Shown: positions 9,409 to 18,280 of the stretch, piece by piece
How the letters are laid out: each line of letters begins with the position of its first letter
Position numbering within the stretch: the first letter of the stretch is position 1
Origin: an uncultured Bacteroidales bacterium
GTDB lineage: Bacteria > Bacteroidota > Bacteroidia > Bacteroidales > UBA932
Direction: 5' to 3'
DNA length: 64,000 nucleotides
Assembly: GCA_946405435.1 (NCBI GenBank)
Contig: CAMJHF010000013.1
Coordinates: 19,573-83,572, forward strand
Position numbers and translations under genes: made by a program
Notes under the pieces: model-generated
The model's input: only the letters and a program-made list of their open reading frames with translations
The model's database searches: none
What the model was told of the DNA's origin: nothing

Positions 9409-10501
9409 TTCTGGTAAAGGTGCCTGCAGAGGCCTTGAAATATGCCCTGTCGGAGGTTATGCTGTCCACGAGTTCCTCGGTACGCGCTTTGTCGGTATCG
9501 GACAGGAATATCTGGCCGAAATCGTGGCCGGCGACCATCTGCAGCATGTTGCCGGCCCTCTGCATGTCGAGCTTGTCGAACAGGTCGTCGAGGAGCAGCA
9601 CCGGAGGAAATCCGCAGCTGTTCTTCATGATTTCGTACTGTGCGAACTTGAGCGCCACGAGGAAGGATTTCTGCTGGCCCTGTGAACCGCAGCGCCGTAT
9701 GGGGTAGTCTTCCATCATGAACAGGAAGTCGTCCCTGTGAATTCCGGCAACGGTGTAGCGGGAGGCCCTGTCACGGTCGCGGTGACGGAGCTGGAGGGAT
9801 TGGAAGTCTTCGCCCCTGAGGTCTGATTTGTAGCTTATGGATACTTTCTCCTTCCCTCCCGAAATGGCTTCGTAATAACGGTTTACCACAGGTTGCATAC
9901 GGGCGGCGAAAGCCTCGCGGGCGGCGGCGATGTCCTTCGCTGGACCTGCCATCCGGGCGTCGAAGGCCTCTAGCAGCGTCATGTCCGGCGATTCTTCCTT
10001 GAGCAGACGGTTGCGCTGGGCCAGAAGCCGGTTGTACTGCAGCATGTCTCCCAGGTACTTGCGGTCTGTCTGGGACAGGAAAGCGTTTACGAATTTGCGG
10101 CGCTCCTCTCCGGACTCGCTCACAAGCTCGGTATCGGCAGGGGAGACCATGACGACCGGAAGGGTGCCTATATGTTCGGCTATGCGGGGGTATGGCTTGT
10201 CATCTTTCTTGACCTTCTTGTCGGAGCCTTCCGTGACCTGGATGGAGAAACGGCAGTCAGGCCCTTCTTCCATGGCATACAGCCCGCTGATTGCGAATGA
10301 TTTGCATCCGTGCCTGAAGTTGAACTTGTCGGCGGTGTGGATGCCGCTCTTTGTCATGGACAGGTAGTAGATGGCATCCAGCAGGTTGGTTTTTCCTTCG
10401 CCGTTGCCGCCCCAGATACAGTTTATGTTGGGGGAGAAGGCAACTTCCTGCAAGGCGATATTGCGAAAATCCTGAATAATTATTTTCTGCAGAACGGGCA
10501 T
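9389..10501 (-). CDS. recF: DNA replication and repair protein RecF
   Basis: 370 residues, the SMC-like ATPase that helps load RecA at gapped DNA. Walker A GGNGEGKT is at 31-38, the ABC-type signature region is GSQGQQKSF, and Walker B is PVLLLDDLFDKLD. The N-terminal MPVLQKIIIQDFRNI is typical of RecF, so the ATG at 10501 is right. It is the first gene of the minus-strand operon. A -7 box only five bases from its start codon suggests a leaderless or nearly leaderless transcript. Confidence 0.95.
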   Translation of the reverse strand: MPVLQKIIIQDFRNIALQEVAFSPNINCIWGGNGEGKTNLLDAIYYLSMTKSGIHTADKFNFRHGCKSFAISGLYAMEEGPDCRFSIQVTEGSDKKVKKDDKPYPRIAEHIGTLPVVMVSPADTELVSESGEERRKFVNAFLSQTDRKYLGDMLQYNRLLAQRNRLLKEESPDMTLLEAFDARMAGPAKDIAAAREAFAARMQPVVNRYYEAISGGKEKVSISYKSDLRGEDFQSLQLRHRDRDRASRYTVAGIHRDDFLFMMEDYPIRRCGSQGQQKSFLVALKFAQYEIMKNSCGFPPVLLLDDLFDKLDMQRAGNMLQMVAGHDFGQIFLSDTDKARTEELVDSITSDRAYFKASAGTFTRIADGEL

Positions 10502-10505
10502 ACTG

Positions 10506-10542
10506 CAAAATTAGGATAATTTAATTGAAATTACTACCTTTG
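10506..10542. promoter_or_regulatory. Divergent promoter region of recF and the TPR gene
   Basis: Two -7 boxes face away from each other. On the minus strand TAATTTTG occupies 10513-10506, five bases before the recF ATG. On the plus strand TACCTTTG occupies 10535-10542, about 32 bases before a predicted leader reaches the TPR gene at 10578. Neither has a clear TTG at the ideal 19-base spacing, so only the -7 elements are supported. Confidence 0.5.
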
Positions 10543-10577
10543 TCAGCTATTTTATCGGAAAATAATAATTGTAGTAT

Positions 10578-11252
10578 ATGGCAAAAGCAAATGTTAACGA
10601 CAAGGAAGCTATCCGTAAGGAAGCCCTTGAGGAGACCGTCTCCAAAACCGACCAGTTTTACAACGAGCACAAAAAGACCATCTGGACAATTGCCACCGTC
10701 CTGTTAGTCATTGCGTTGGCAATTTTCGCATACATCAAGCTCGTCTATCAGCCCAAGTGCGCCGAAGCTTCCCAGCAGGCATTCCCCGCCGAGCAGAGCT
10801 TCAACCAGGAAGAGTATGAGCTCGCCCTCAAGGGTGACGGCAACATCCTTGGTCTCGCCGACATCATCGACCAGTACGGCGGCAAGGCCGGCAGCGCCAT
10901 TTTCATGGAGGCCGGTATCTGCGCCCTCCAGCTCGGTGAGTACGAGCAGGCCCTCGAGTATCTCAAGAAGTACAAAGGCAAAGAGCCCATCATCGCCGCC
11001 CGCGCAATCGCATGCCAGGGCGATGCATACGCCGGACTCGAAAAGTATCCCGAGGCGGCAGCCGCTTACATGAAGGCAGCAGCCAAGGCCGACAATACTT
11101 TCGCCGCGGCATACCTTCTCAAGGCCGGCATCCTCTATGAGGAAATGGGCAACAAGGCCAAGGCCCTTGAGTGCTACAACACCATCAAAGACAAATATCC
11201 CCAGTCCATAGAGGGATACGACATTGACAAATATATTACCCGCGCACAATAG
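10578..11252 (+). CDS. TPR-repeat membrane-anchored protein
   Basis: 224 residues. A charged cytosolic N-terminus (about 35 residues) is followed by one membrane helix (TIWTIATVLLVIALAIFAY, about 36-54) and then a helical region with tetratricopeptide-like repeats (YEQALEYLKKYKG, KYPEAAAAYMKAA, GNKAKALECYNTIKDKYPQS). The layout resembles YfgM-like anchored TPR proteins, which act as scaffolds or in envelope protein folding. Specific partners cannot be read from the sequence. It is divergent from recF and is followed five bases later by yebC. Confidence 0.8.
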   Translation: MAKANVNDKEAIRKEALEETVSKTDQFYNEHKKTIWTIATVLLVIALAIFAYIKLVYQPKCAEASQQAFPAEQSFNQEEYELALKGDGNILGLADIIDQYGGKAGSAIFMEAGICALQLGEYEQALEYLKKYKGKEPIIAARAIACQGDAYAGLEKYPEAAAAYMKAAAKADNTFAAAYLLKAGILYEEMGNKAKALECYNTIKDKYPQSIEGYDIDKYITRAQ

Positions 11253-11257
11253 TAATT

Positions 11258-12007
11258 ATGGGAAGAGCATTTGAGTTCCGCAAGGAAAGGAAGCTGAAGC
11301 GCTGGGGGCACATGGCCCGCACCTTCACCAAGTTGGGCAAGGAAATAACCATCGCCGTCAAGCAGGGCGGTCCCGACGTTACCGGCAATCCCCGTCTGCG
11401 CGCCCTTATGGCTGAGGCCCGTTCCGAGCAGATGCCCAAGGAGAATATCGAGCGTGCCATCAAGAAGGCCACCGAGAGCAAGCAGGGAGATTTCAAGGAG
11501 ATAATCTACGAGGGCTTCGGTCCCTTCGGCATTGCCTATCTGGTAGAGGCTGCAACAGACAACAATACCCGTACTGTTGCGAATGTCCGCAGCTATTTCA
11601 ACAAATGCGGCGGCTCCCTCGGAACCAGCGGAAGCGTGTCTTTCATGTTCGACCGCAAATGCACCTTCCGCGTCAAGGAGAAGGAGGGCGTAGACCTCGA
11701 AGAACTCGAACTCGAACTCATCGACTACGGCGTGGAGGAACTCTTCGAGCAGGTAGAGGTCGACAAGGACGACAACGAGACCAAGGTCATCGTGATCTAC
11801 GGCGAGCCCACCGCATACGGTTCGATCCAGAAATATATTGAAGAGAACGGTTACGAGCTGATCTCCGGCGGATTCGAGCAGATTCCCAACGTAGACCTCA
11901 AGGATGTCACTCCCGAGCAGCGCTCGACCCTCGACAAACTTACAGGCCTGCTGGAGGACGACGAAGACGTGACAAACGTTTACACCACCCTCAAACCTGA
12001 GGAGTAA
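11258..12007 (+). CDS. yebC: YebC/PmpR family protein
   Basis: 249 residues, full length for the family. Members act as DNA-binding regulators or help ribosomes translate difficult proline stretches. Family hallmarks: the basic N-terminus ending in KLGKEITIAVKQGGPD, NPRLRALMAEAR, MPKENIERAIKKA and YEGFGPFGIAYLVEA. The start ATG at 11258 is five bases after the TPR gene. It ends one base before the stop of the convergent GSCFA gene. Known homologues are cytosolic; which of the two proposed roles applies here is open. Confidence 0.92.
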   Translation: MGRAFEFRKERKLKRWGHMARTFTKLGKEITIAVKQGGPDVTGNPRLRALMAEARSEQMPKENIERAIKKATESKQGDFKEIIYEGFGPFGIAYLVEAATDNNTRTVANVRSYFNKCGGSLGTSGSVSFMFDRKCTFRVKEKEGVDLEELELELIDYGVEELFEQVEVDKDDNETKVIVIYGEPTAYGSIQKYIEENGYELISGGFEQIPNVDLKDVTPEQRSTLDKLTGLLEDDEDVTNVYTTLKPEE

Positions 12008-12856
12008 TCATTTGTCGTTCAGAATACTGCGGTGCGCTTTACGGCGCGCCGCTTTTTCGTTTTCAGCCATCCTTGCACGTTCGTCAGGCGCCGTGAGGGC
12101 AAGGGTGAAGCACTCCCAGATGTAGTCGGTGGCGGCTGTGGACGGGTGCACGAGGTCGTCGGCGTAGAAGCGGTAGTCCCTGAGCTCGTCGTTAAGTATT
12201 TCGTAAGCAGGGAAGTAGTCGGCCCCTTGGCATGCATCTGCGGCCAGGATGAGACGGGATTTGCTTATGGTATTGGCATGGGCGCCGTCGCCGAGGTGGC
12301 GTATGGGCGAGACGGTGACAAGGAAACTCTTTTCCGGGTGGGCGTCTATTATGGACTGGATGCAAGAGCGGCTCTCTTCGACTTCCAGCATCCTGCGTGT
12401 GAACTCTGACGCCGGACGTTTGAGACAGTTGGATACTGTGCGGTCGCCGGCACACCAGATCATGGAAGTGCCGAGGGTGAGTATCACCCTGTTGGCGGTT
12501 TTCCAGAAGTCCCTGGCCTGTTCCAGCGCTTTGTTCGCATTGTCGAGGAAAGACTCTGCAGTGGGCCTGGCAAAAGAAGTGTGGTGCTCGAATGAACATA
12601 TCATTCCGGCACCGGCGCCCATCTCCACGCAGTCGGAAGGACCGAAATACTCATTGGAATCGAGCCTTCTGACGGCCGAAAGCAGCGACGAGGGATTGTA
12701 GAGGGTGCCGAAAGGGTTTACCATGGCGTCGAAGCCGGCCGCGACCATCCTGGCTCCGATCGAATCGGCAAAGCAGCTGCCCATCAGTACGATGCGGTCT
12801 GCGAGCCGGAACGGATGCGGAGAAGAATCCAGATTAACTTTTGTCCAGAATTTCAT
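12008..12856 (-). CDS. GSCFA domain protein
   Basis: 282 residues with no signal peptide. The domain-naming motif is present near the N-terminus as MGSCFADSIG (about residues 26-35), with a later LTLGTSMIW and a C-terminal DLVHPS segment. That block pattern resembles SGNH-type hydrolases or acyltransferases. Members are uncharacterised, so an esterase-like role is only a guess from the Ser and the Asp-x-x-His pair. It is convergent with yebC, abutting with no gap, and divergent from the outer-membrane-like gene through a symmetric promoter. Confidence 0.85.
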   Translation of the reverse strand: MKFWTKVNLDSSPHPFRLADRIVLMGSCFADSIGARMVAAGFDAMVNPFGTLYNPSSLLSAVRRLDSNEYFGPSDCVEMGAGAGMICSFEHHTSFARPTAESFLDNANKALEQARDFWKTANRVILTLGTSMIWCAGDRTVSNCLKRPASEFTRRMLEVEESRSCIQSIIDAHPEKSFLVTVSPIRHLGDGAHANTISKSRLILAADACQGADYFPAYEILNDELRDYRFYADDLVHPSTAATDYIWECFTLALTAPDERARMAENEKAARRKAHRSILNDK

Positions 12857-12864
12857 TTGTGACG

Positions 12865-12881
12865 CAAAAATACTATTTTTG
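12865..12881. promoter_or_regulatory. Symmetric back-to-back promoter (17-bp palindrome)
   Basis: CAAAAATA, one central C, then TATTTTTG: a perfect inverted repeat with 8-bp arms. Each arm is a complete Bacteroidetes -7 box, the left reading on the minus strand towards the GSCFA gene and the right on the plus strand towards the outer-membrane-like gene. Both start codons lie nine bases beyond the last G of their box (12856 and 12890), so each leader would be about five bases. No clear -33 element was found for either. Confidence 0.6.
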
Positions 12882-12889
12882 TGGAGGAT

Positions 12890-14071
12890 ATGAAAAAATT
12901 CCTCACCTTACTTTCGCTCTCCACGGTATTGTCCCTTCCTGCCGCGGCCCAAAAGCTCGACTGGAATCTCAATTTTGACTACCTGTTCCGAAATTATGAG
13001 TTTGACCGTTCCTCGAACATCTTCGAGGATTCCTATACCCTTCATGCCGCGCGCCTCACTCCGGAGGTGGGGGTCCTTGTCAAGCAGGATGCCTCAGTGT
13101 TTCACCGCGTGCGCGCCGGCGTGGATTTGTTCAAACAGATGGGAGAGGGCCTCAAAGCGGCAGACCTGATAGGCGAGCCTGTCCTTTATTACGACGCCGA
13201 GGCTGCCTTGCGCGGCGGCGGCCGGTTCGAAGCCCTTGCCGGAATCTTTCCGCGCCGCTATTGCGAGGGGGATTATGTCGGGCTTTATTTCGACGATGAT
13301 ATATTGTTCTACGACAATAATTTAGAGGGTATTCTCCTAAAGTATCGCAATAACAAGGTATTTGCGGAACTGGGGCTCGACTGGCCTGGTAAGATCGGCG
13401 ATGATGCGCACCCGTCCCGCCGCGAGCGTTTCCAGGTATTTACCGCCGGCCTCTGGAATTTCGCCGGCCGTTTCAGTTTCGGCTGGACCGGCTCATTCTA
13501 CCATTTTGCGAATTCTCCCACCAATCACAATGTCGTAGACAATCACATGCTCAATCCATGGCTCGAGTGGACTCCCTTCTCGTTCATGGACGAGCTGCGC
13601 ATCACTGCCGGCGGAGTGTTCACCTATCAGTGCGACAGGCAGCACGACATGGATCTTCGCTTTCCAATGGGATTTCTTTCCCGCCAGGTGGTTTCTAAAT
13701 GGGGTATAGTACTGGACAATCAGTTCTACTTCGGCGACGACCTGATGCCGTTCTTCGAAACAAAGTTCTCCGACTTTCCGTACGGAACTGAGCTTTACCG
13801 GGGCGACCTGGCATTTCATACCCGCCTTTCGGGGCCGGGGTGGTTTGATATGGTCAATCTCAAGTACGAGCCGTCCCTTACCCGCTGGCTCAAGCTTTCG
13901 GTGGCTTTTTCCTTCTTCCTTGGCGAGCCTCCCGCATCTTCCTGTCCTGTGTTCCGCGGCTGGCAGCAAAGCGTTGGACTGCGCGTAGACCTGGACGCCG
14001 CGAGACCGCATCCCAAGGCACCCCGCAGCAGTGGAAAGAAGGGGGTATATTTCCATGGATTTATGTTATAG
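12890..14071 (+). CDS. Secreted protein, probable outer membrane beta-barrel
   Basis: 393 residues from ATG 12890. A signal peptide (MKKFLTLLSLSTVLSLPAAA, cut before QKLDW) is followed by many alternating amphipathic stretches rich in Tyr, Phe and Trp (for example FYHFANSPTNHN and YHF/WFD pairs), as in an outer membrane barrel. No catalytic motif or family was recognised. A GTG at 12881 is open but lies inside the -7 box. GGAGG four bases before the ATG is a good ribosome site, rare in this window. It ends four bases before the 5'-nucleotidase start, which suggests the two are expressed together. Confidence 0.65.
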   Translation: MKKFLTLLSLSTVLSLPAAAQKLDWNLNFDYLFRNYEFDRSSNIFEDSYTLHAARLTPEVGVLVKQDASVFHRVRAGVDLFKQMGEGLKAADLIGEPVLYYDAEAALRGGGRFEALAGIFPRRYCEGDYVGLYFDDDILFYDNNLEGILLKYRNNKVFAELGLDWPGKIGDDAHPSRRERFQVFTAGLWNFAGRFSFGWTGSFYHFANSPTNHNVVDNHMLNPWLEWTPFSFMDELRITAGGVFTYQCDRQHDMDLRFPMGFLSRQVVSKWGIVLDNQFYFGDDLMPFFETKFSDFPYGTELYRGDLAFHTRLSGPGWFDMVNLKYEPSLTRWLKLSVAFSFFLGEPPASSCPVFRGWQQSVGLRVDLDAARPHPKAPRSSGKKGVYFHGFML

Positions 14072-14075
14072 CGAT

Positions 14076-15779
14076 ATGAGGAAGTTTCTACTATCTATTG
14101 TCAGTCTGGCGCTGGGTTTCGGTGCCTTTGCACAGCAGAGCGAACTGCACATAGTCACTACAGGCGATGTGCACGGAGCGTATTTCAACCGGCCGTATGT
14201 CGGCGACAAGACCAAGACCAGCCTGATGTCGGTCAAGTATTACGTGGACAGCCTTCGTGCTGCCGTGGGTGCCGGAAATGTGCTGCTCCTTGATGCCGGC
14301 GACTGCCTGCAGGGCGACAATGCCTCATATTATTTCAACTACGTCGCTTCGTCGGAACCCCATATATATCCGCGTCTTGTAAAATATATGGGCTATGACG
14401 CATGTGTCCTGGGCAACCACGACATAGAAACCGGCCATGCCGTTTATGACAAGGTCTTCAAGGAAATGCAGGACCTTGGCATCCCCTGGCTGGCAGGAAA
14501 TGCCATAACCCCCGATGGCTCAAGTTATTTCCCTGAATATAAAGTGATTGAGAAGGGCGGACGCAAGATTCTCGTGCTCGGTTACAACAACGCCAACATA
14601 GACGGATGGCTTTCGCCCGATTTATGGAGCGGCATGAAGCATGTTTCTCTTGTGCCATTGGTCCGCAAGAGAGTCCGCGCCCTCAAGTCCCGGATCAAGC
14701 CTGATGCAGTGGTTGTGGTCGTGCATTCAGGCACTGGCACGGGGGACGGCTCAGCGATTGAAAGCCAGGGACTTGATATCTTCCGCAACCTGTGCGGAGC
14801 AGATGTGCTGGTAACTGCCCATGACCATCGCCCTGCCGTGGTCAACGATAAGAAGCGCTGCCTTGTGGACGGAGGCGCCAGGTGCGGCAACGTCGGCCAT
14901 GTCGTGCTGGGATTCAAGGGCCGTAGGGTTGTCTCCCGAAACGCGGAAGTGGTGAGGCTCGACAAGAACAAAGTAGACGAAAAGATGGTGGCCATGTTCG
15001 ACTGCGAGTTTGAGGCGGTCAAGGCCTTTACTGTCCGTCCTGTCGGTCGGCTGGACATGCCTCTCCGCAGCCGGGACGCCTACACCGGCATGAGTGATTA
15101 CATCGGGCTCCTGCATACGGTGCAACTGAAGGCGTCGGGTGCTGATATCTCCATCGCGGCACCATTGAGCTTCAATGGATACGTAGCTCCGGGACAGGTG
15201 ATATACAATGACATGTTTACCATCTATCCGTTTGAAAACCAACTTTTTGTGCTTGAGCTTTCAGGGCAAGAGATTAAGGACCTGCTCGAACTCTCATACG
15301 ACCGCTGGATTTGCACTCCCGGCGAGCATGTCCTCCGTATTACAGATTCTCCCGACCCCCGTACCGGAGCACCGCGCTGGTCATTTGTAAACCGCAGCTA
15401 CAATTTCGATTCGGCTGCCGGCATCAATTATACGGTTGACGTTACGGCTCCGGCAGGCTCGAGGATCAACATCAGTTCCATGGCCGACGGCTCTGCGTTC
15501 GATCCGCAGGCCAAGTATACCGTGGCCATGACCTCGTACCGGGCCAACGGAGGCGGCGACCTTCTCACCAAAGGTGCCGGGATCCCTCATTCCGAACTGT
15601 CGTCCAGGGTAGTGGGGCGTTATGCTGAAATCCGTGAATTCGTGTATCGTTTCATCAGTTCCCACGAGCTGGTGGACCACGCCCTGGTGGATGACAGGGC
15701 AGTGCTTGGATCCTGGAGTTTCGTTCCCGAGTCTGTTGCCAATCCATTACTTAAGGCGGATTTGGATTTAGTGTTTTAA
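14076..15779 (+). CDS. Secreted 5'-nucleotidase / UDP-sugar hydrolase family protein
   Basis: 567 residues from ATG 14076, with a signal peptide ending near AFAQ. The N-terminal half is a calcineurin-type metallophosphoesterase: TTGDVHG (Asp31, His33), LDAGDCLQGD, LGNHDIE and TAHDHRP. The C-terminal half is the 5'-nucleotidase substrate domain (YNDMFTIYPFENQLFVLELSG, then TSYRANGGGDLL). It should act in the periplasm on nucleotides or nucleotide sugars. The frame is open 45 bases upstream, but that would overlap the previous gene. Its 3' end overlaps the convergent araC gene by 12 bp. Confidence 0.88.
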   Translation: MRKFLLSIVSLALGFGAFAQQSELHIVTTGDVHGAYFNRPYVGDKTKTSLMSVKYYVDSLRAAVGAGNVLLLDAGDCLQGDNASYYFNYVASSEPHIYPRLVKYMGYDACVLGNHDIETGHAVYDKVFKEMQDLGIPWLAGNAITPDGSSYFPEYKVIEKGGRKILVLGYNNANIDGWLSPDLWSGMKHVSLVPLVRKRVRALKSRIKPDAVVVVVHSGTGTGDGSAIESQGLDIFRNLCGADVLVTAHDHRPAVVNDKKRCLVDGGARCGNVGHVVLGFKGRRVVSRNAEVVRLDKNKVDEKMVAMFDCEFEAVKAFTVRPVGRLDMPLRSRDAYTGMSDYIGLLHTVQLKASGADISIAAPLSFNGYVAPGQVIYNDMFTIYPFENQLFVLELSGQEIKDLLELSYDRWICTPGEHVLRITDSPDPRTGAPRWSFVNRSYNFDSAAGINYTVDVTAPAGSRINISSMADGSAFDPQAKYTVAMTSYRANGGGDLLTKGAGIPHSELSSRVVGRYAEIREFVYRFISSHELVDHALVDDRAVLGSWSFVPESVANPLLKADLDLVF

Positions 15780-16193
15780 CCGCCATTCAGTCGGAGTGCA
15801 TCCGGCTACTTCTTTGAACTGCTTGCGGAAGTTGCTTTTGTCGCCGATCCCTACGGATTCGGCGACAATCAGCAATGGAGTACTCCTTTCTTCCAGAAGC
15901 AGTTTCTTCGCTTCTGCGATTCTCATTTCTTTTCGCCAATGAAGGAAACTCTTTTTGACGATGCACCGGAAATACAAGGACAACATTTCTTTTGAAATCC
16001 CGATTTCGCGTGCCGTCTCAGCCATTGACTTGTCTTCGAGCCATCTCTTCTGAAGAATCCATTCTTCAACTTTTCTTATGACGTCCGAATTGATTACGGA
16101 ACTCTTTCCACAGCGCTCCTGGCACTTCCCAAGGCGCAGTATCAGCCTTTCTATTTTGGCCACTAATGCTAAAAAAAACTCCTTTTTTTTCAT
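15768..16193 (-). CDS. Short AraC-family regulator (DNA-binding domain only)
   Basis: 141 residues. The C-terminal 100 carry the double helix-turn-helix of AraC/XylS proteins (MAETAREIGISKEMLSLYF and PLLIVAESVGIGDKSNFRKQFKEVAGCTPTEWR). There is no ligand-binding domain, only a 45-residue basic N-terminus, so any effector would act elsewhere or not at all. The ATG sits directly beside an eight-T run at 16183-16190. It is divergent from ffh with 27 bases between start codons, and overlaps the 5'-nucleotidase 3' end. Targets unknown. Confidence 0.82.
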   Translation of the reverse strand: MKKKEFFLALVAKIERLILRLGKCQERCGKSSVINSDVIRKVEEWILQKRWLEDKSMAETAREIGISKEMLSLYFRCIVKKSFLHWRKEMRIAEAKKLLLEERSTPLLIVAESVGIGDKSNFRKQFKEVAGCTPTEWRLKH

Positions 16194-16200
16194 ATATTTG
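16193..16200 (+). promoter_or_regulatory. -7 box of ffh
   Basis: TATATTTG, a full match to TAnnTTTG, placing the transcript start about 17 bases before the ffh ATG. Upstream is an A-tract and a T-tract but no TTG at the expected distance. The first base overlaps the araC start codon on the other strand. Confidence 0.55.
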
Positions 16201-16220
16201 TGGTTTAATAGGTATTAGTT

Positions 16221-17540
16221 ATGTTTGACAATCTTTCGGACAGACTCGAGCGATCCTTCAAGATTTTGAAGGGCGAAGGTAAGATAAGTGAAATAAATAT
16301 TGCGGAAACTGTCAAAGAAATCCGCCGTGCCCTGCTTGACGCCGACGTCAGCTACAAAGTGGCCAAAGAATTCTGTGACAGGGTAAAACAGAAAGCTATC
16401 GGCTCCAATGTGCTCACGGCGGTCAAGCCCCAGCAGATGATGGTGAAGATAGTCCATGACGAACTGGCGGAGTTCATGGGGTCGGAGCATGTCGAACTCA
16501 ATCTCAAGGGAAGTCCCGCAGTCATTCTGGTCGCAGGTCTCAACGGTTCCGGTAAGACCACCTTCTCCGGCAAGCTTGCTCTGCATCTCAAGAGCAAGAA
16601 AGGCCGCAAGGTCATGCTTGCGGCGTGTGATACTTTCCGTCCCGCCGCAATCGAGCAGCTCAAGACTCTCGGCGCCCAGGTCGGCGTGCCCGTGTACAGC
16701 GAAGAAGGGGAGAAGGACCCTGTAAAGGTCGCCCGTGATGCGGTGCGCGAGGCTCGCAATCAGGGAATCAACGTGCTGGTGGTAGATACAGCCGGTCGCC
16801 TGGTGGTGGACAAGGAGCTGATGGACGAAATTGCCCTGCTGCATTCTTCCCTGAATCCTGATGAAACCCTGTTTGTCGTGGACGCCATGACGGGACAGGA
16901 CGCCGTAGAGAGCGCCAAGGCGTTCAACGAGGCCATAGACTATGACGGCGTCGTCCTCACCAAGATGGACGGCGACACCCGCGGCGGTGCTGCGCTTTCC
17001 ATCAAAGCCGTGACCGGCAAACCGATAAAGTTCGTGAGCACGGGAGAGAAGATGGAGGCCCTGGACATTTTCTATCCTGCACGAGTCGCCGACAGGATCC
17101 TGGGCATGGGCGACGTGGTGTCCCTGGTAGAAAAGGCGCAGGAGCAGTACGACGAGAAACAAGCCCGCGAACTGCACAAGAAAATTGCCCGCAATCAGTT
17201 TACCCTCAACGACTTCTATGCGCAGCTCAAGCAGGTCCAGAAGATGGGCAACGTGAAGGATCTGGCCGGTATGCTGCCGGGTATGGACAAGGCACTCAAA
17301 GACGTCGACATCCCGGAAGATGCATTCAAGCCCACGGAGGCCATCATACTGTCAATGACACCCTATGAGAAAGAGCATCCTGAATGTATCAACGGCTCAC
17401 GCCGCCAGCGTATAGCCCGCGGTTCGGGAACCTCTCTTGCCGATGTCAACAAACTGCTCAAACAGTTCGACCAGACACGGAAAATGATGAAGATGGCCAT
17501 GGACGGTTCGCTGCGCCAGAGGCTCAAGGGTTTCCGTTAG
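16221..17540 (+). CDS. ffh: Signal recognition particle protein Ffh
   Basis: 439 residues, complete. Ffh binds signal sequences at the ribosome together with 4.5S RNA and delivers nascent chains to FtsY. The N domain is followed by the GTPase: P-loop GLNGSGKTT, DTFRPAAIEQLK, DTAGR, and TKMDGDTRGGAALS. The methionine-rich M domain (after about residue 300) has GMLPGMDK and the RNA-binding GSRRQRIARGSG motif. Single gene with its own -7 box, divergent from the short AraC regulator; the next gene starts 37 bases on with its own promoter element. Confidence 0.97.
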   Translation: MFDNLSDRLERSFKILKGEGKISEINIAETVKEIRRALLDADVSYKVAKEFCDRVKQKAIGSNVLTAVKPQQMMVKIVHDELAEFMGSEHVELNLKGSPAVILVAGLNGSGKTTFSGKLALHLKSKKGRKVMLAACDTFRPAAIEQLKTLGAQVGVPVYSEEGEKDPVKVARDAVREARNQGINVLVVDTAGRLVVDKELMDEIALLHSSLNPDETLFVVDAMTGQDAVESAKAFNEAIDYDGVVLTKMDGDTRGGAALSIKAVTGKPIKFVSTGEKMEALDIFYPARVADRILGMGDVVSLVEKAQEQYDEKQARELHKKIARNQFTLNDFYAQLKQVQKMGNVKDLAGMLPGMDKALKDVDIPEDAFKPTEAIILSMTPYEKEHPECINGSRRQRIARGSGTSLADVNKLLKQFDQTRKMMKMAMDGSLRQRLKGFR

Positions 17541-17560
17541 GAAATATGCAAATTATTCTG

Positions 17561-17568
17561 TAGATTTG
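17561..17568 (+). promoter_or_regulatory. -7 box ahead of the polysaccharide locus
   Basis: TAGATTTG matches TAnnTTTG and ends nine bases before the ATG at 17578. A transcript from here would have a leader of only about six bases and could carry the whole 22-kb polysaccharide run. No clear -33 element is visible. Confidence 0.5.
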
Positions 17569-17577
17569 TGAGTTACT

Positions 17578-18267
17578 ATGGGTTTGTTCAATCGTCACAT
17601 CAAGATATCTGATTCCGGATTGTTCCAAGGTCGGACCGACTGGCATTGTCATATCCTCCCGGGTGTGGATGACGGATTCAAGACGCTTGAAGACTCCCTT
17701 GCCGCGCTTTCCCGCTACGGGCAGGCCGGAATCAGGGAAGTCTGGCTCACTCCGCATATCATGGAGGATATACCCAACAGGACCGGAGCCCTGAAAGAAC
17801 GTTTCAGGGAACTCACCGCCGCATACAGCGGGCCTGTCCAGCTGCACCTTGCATCCGAAAACATGATGGACGTGGTGTTCGAGCAGCGTCTCGAAGATGA
17901 TGACCTGCTGCCCCTGAAAGACAAGCGGCTTCTGGTCGAAACGTCATATTTCAATCCGCCCATCGCGATGGACGATATCCTCCAGGCAATAAAGTCTAAA
18001 GGGTATTTCCCTCTTCTGGCCCACCCGGAGCGTTACATGTACATGGATGAACGCCGTTACAAGGAGCTGAAGGGGATGGAAATTGAGTTCCAGTTGAATA
18101 TCGGCTCGCTCACAGGAGCATACGGCCCGGACGTCAAGGCCAAGGCCGAGCACCTTTTGAGCGCCGGGATGTACGAATACAGCGGGACGGACCTGCATCG
18201 TCTGTCCTCTTTTGAGCATATGCTTTCGGCAGAGCTCAGAAAGAAACTTATCAAGCTGATTCCGTAA
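17578..18267 (+). CDS. CpsB/YwqE-type tyrosine-protein phosphatase (PHP fold)
   Basis: 229 residues, a manganese-dependent phosphatase of the CpsB/CapC group, which in other bacteria dephosphorylates the tyrosine kinase that controls capsule length. Metal-site motifs: DWHCHILPGVDDG near the N-terminus, SYFNPP, LAHPERY and the late GTDLHR. Two oddities: no Wzc-type kinase is present in the window although this phosphatase heads the locus, and the Wzz protein downstream has no kinase domain. The target may therefore be encoded elsewhere. Start is ATG 17578. Confidence 0.88.
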   Translation: MGLFNRHIKISDSGLFQGRTDWHCHILPGVDDGFKTLEDSLAALSRYGQAGIREVWLTPHIMEDIPNRTGALKERFRELTAAYSGPVQLHLASENMMDVVFEQRLEDDDLLPLKDKRLLVETSYFNPPIAMDDILQAIKSKGYFPLLAHPERYMYMDERRYKELKGMEIEFQLNIGSLTGAYGPDVKAKAEHLLSAGMYEYSGTDLHRLSSFEHMLSAELRKKLIKLIP

Positions 18268-18280
18268 AAGGAACCGGTGT

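Noticed and set aside
16215..17177. 320-codon open frame antisense to ffh
   Set aside because: It mirrors ffh codons in a GC-rich genome and shows no protein motif; ffh is certain.
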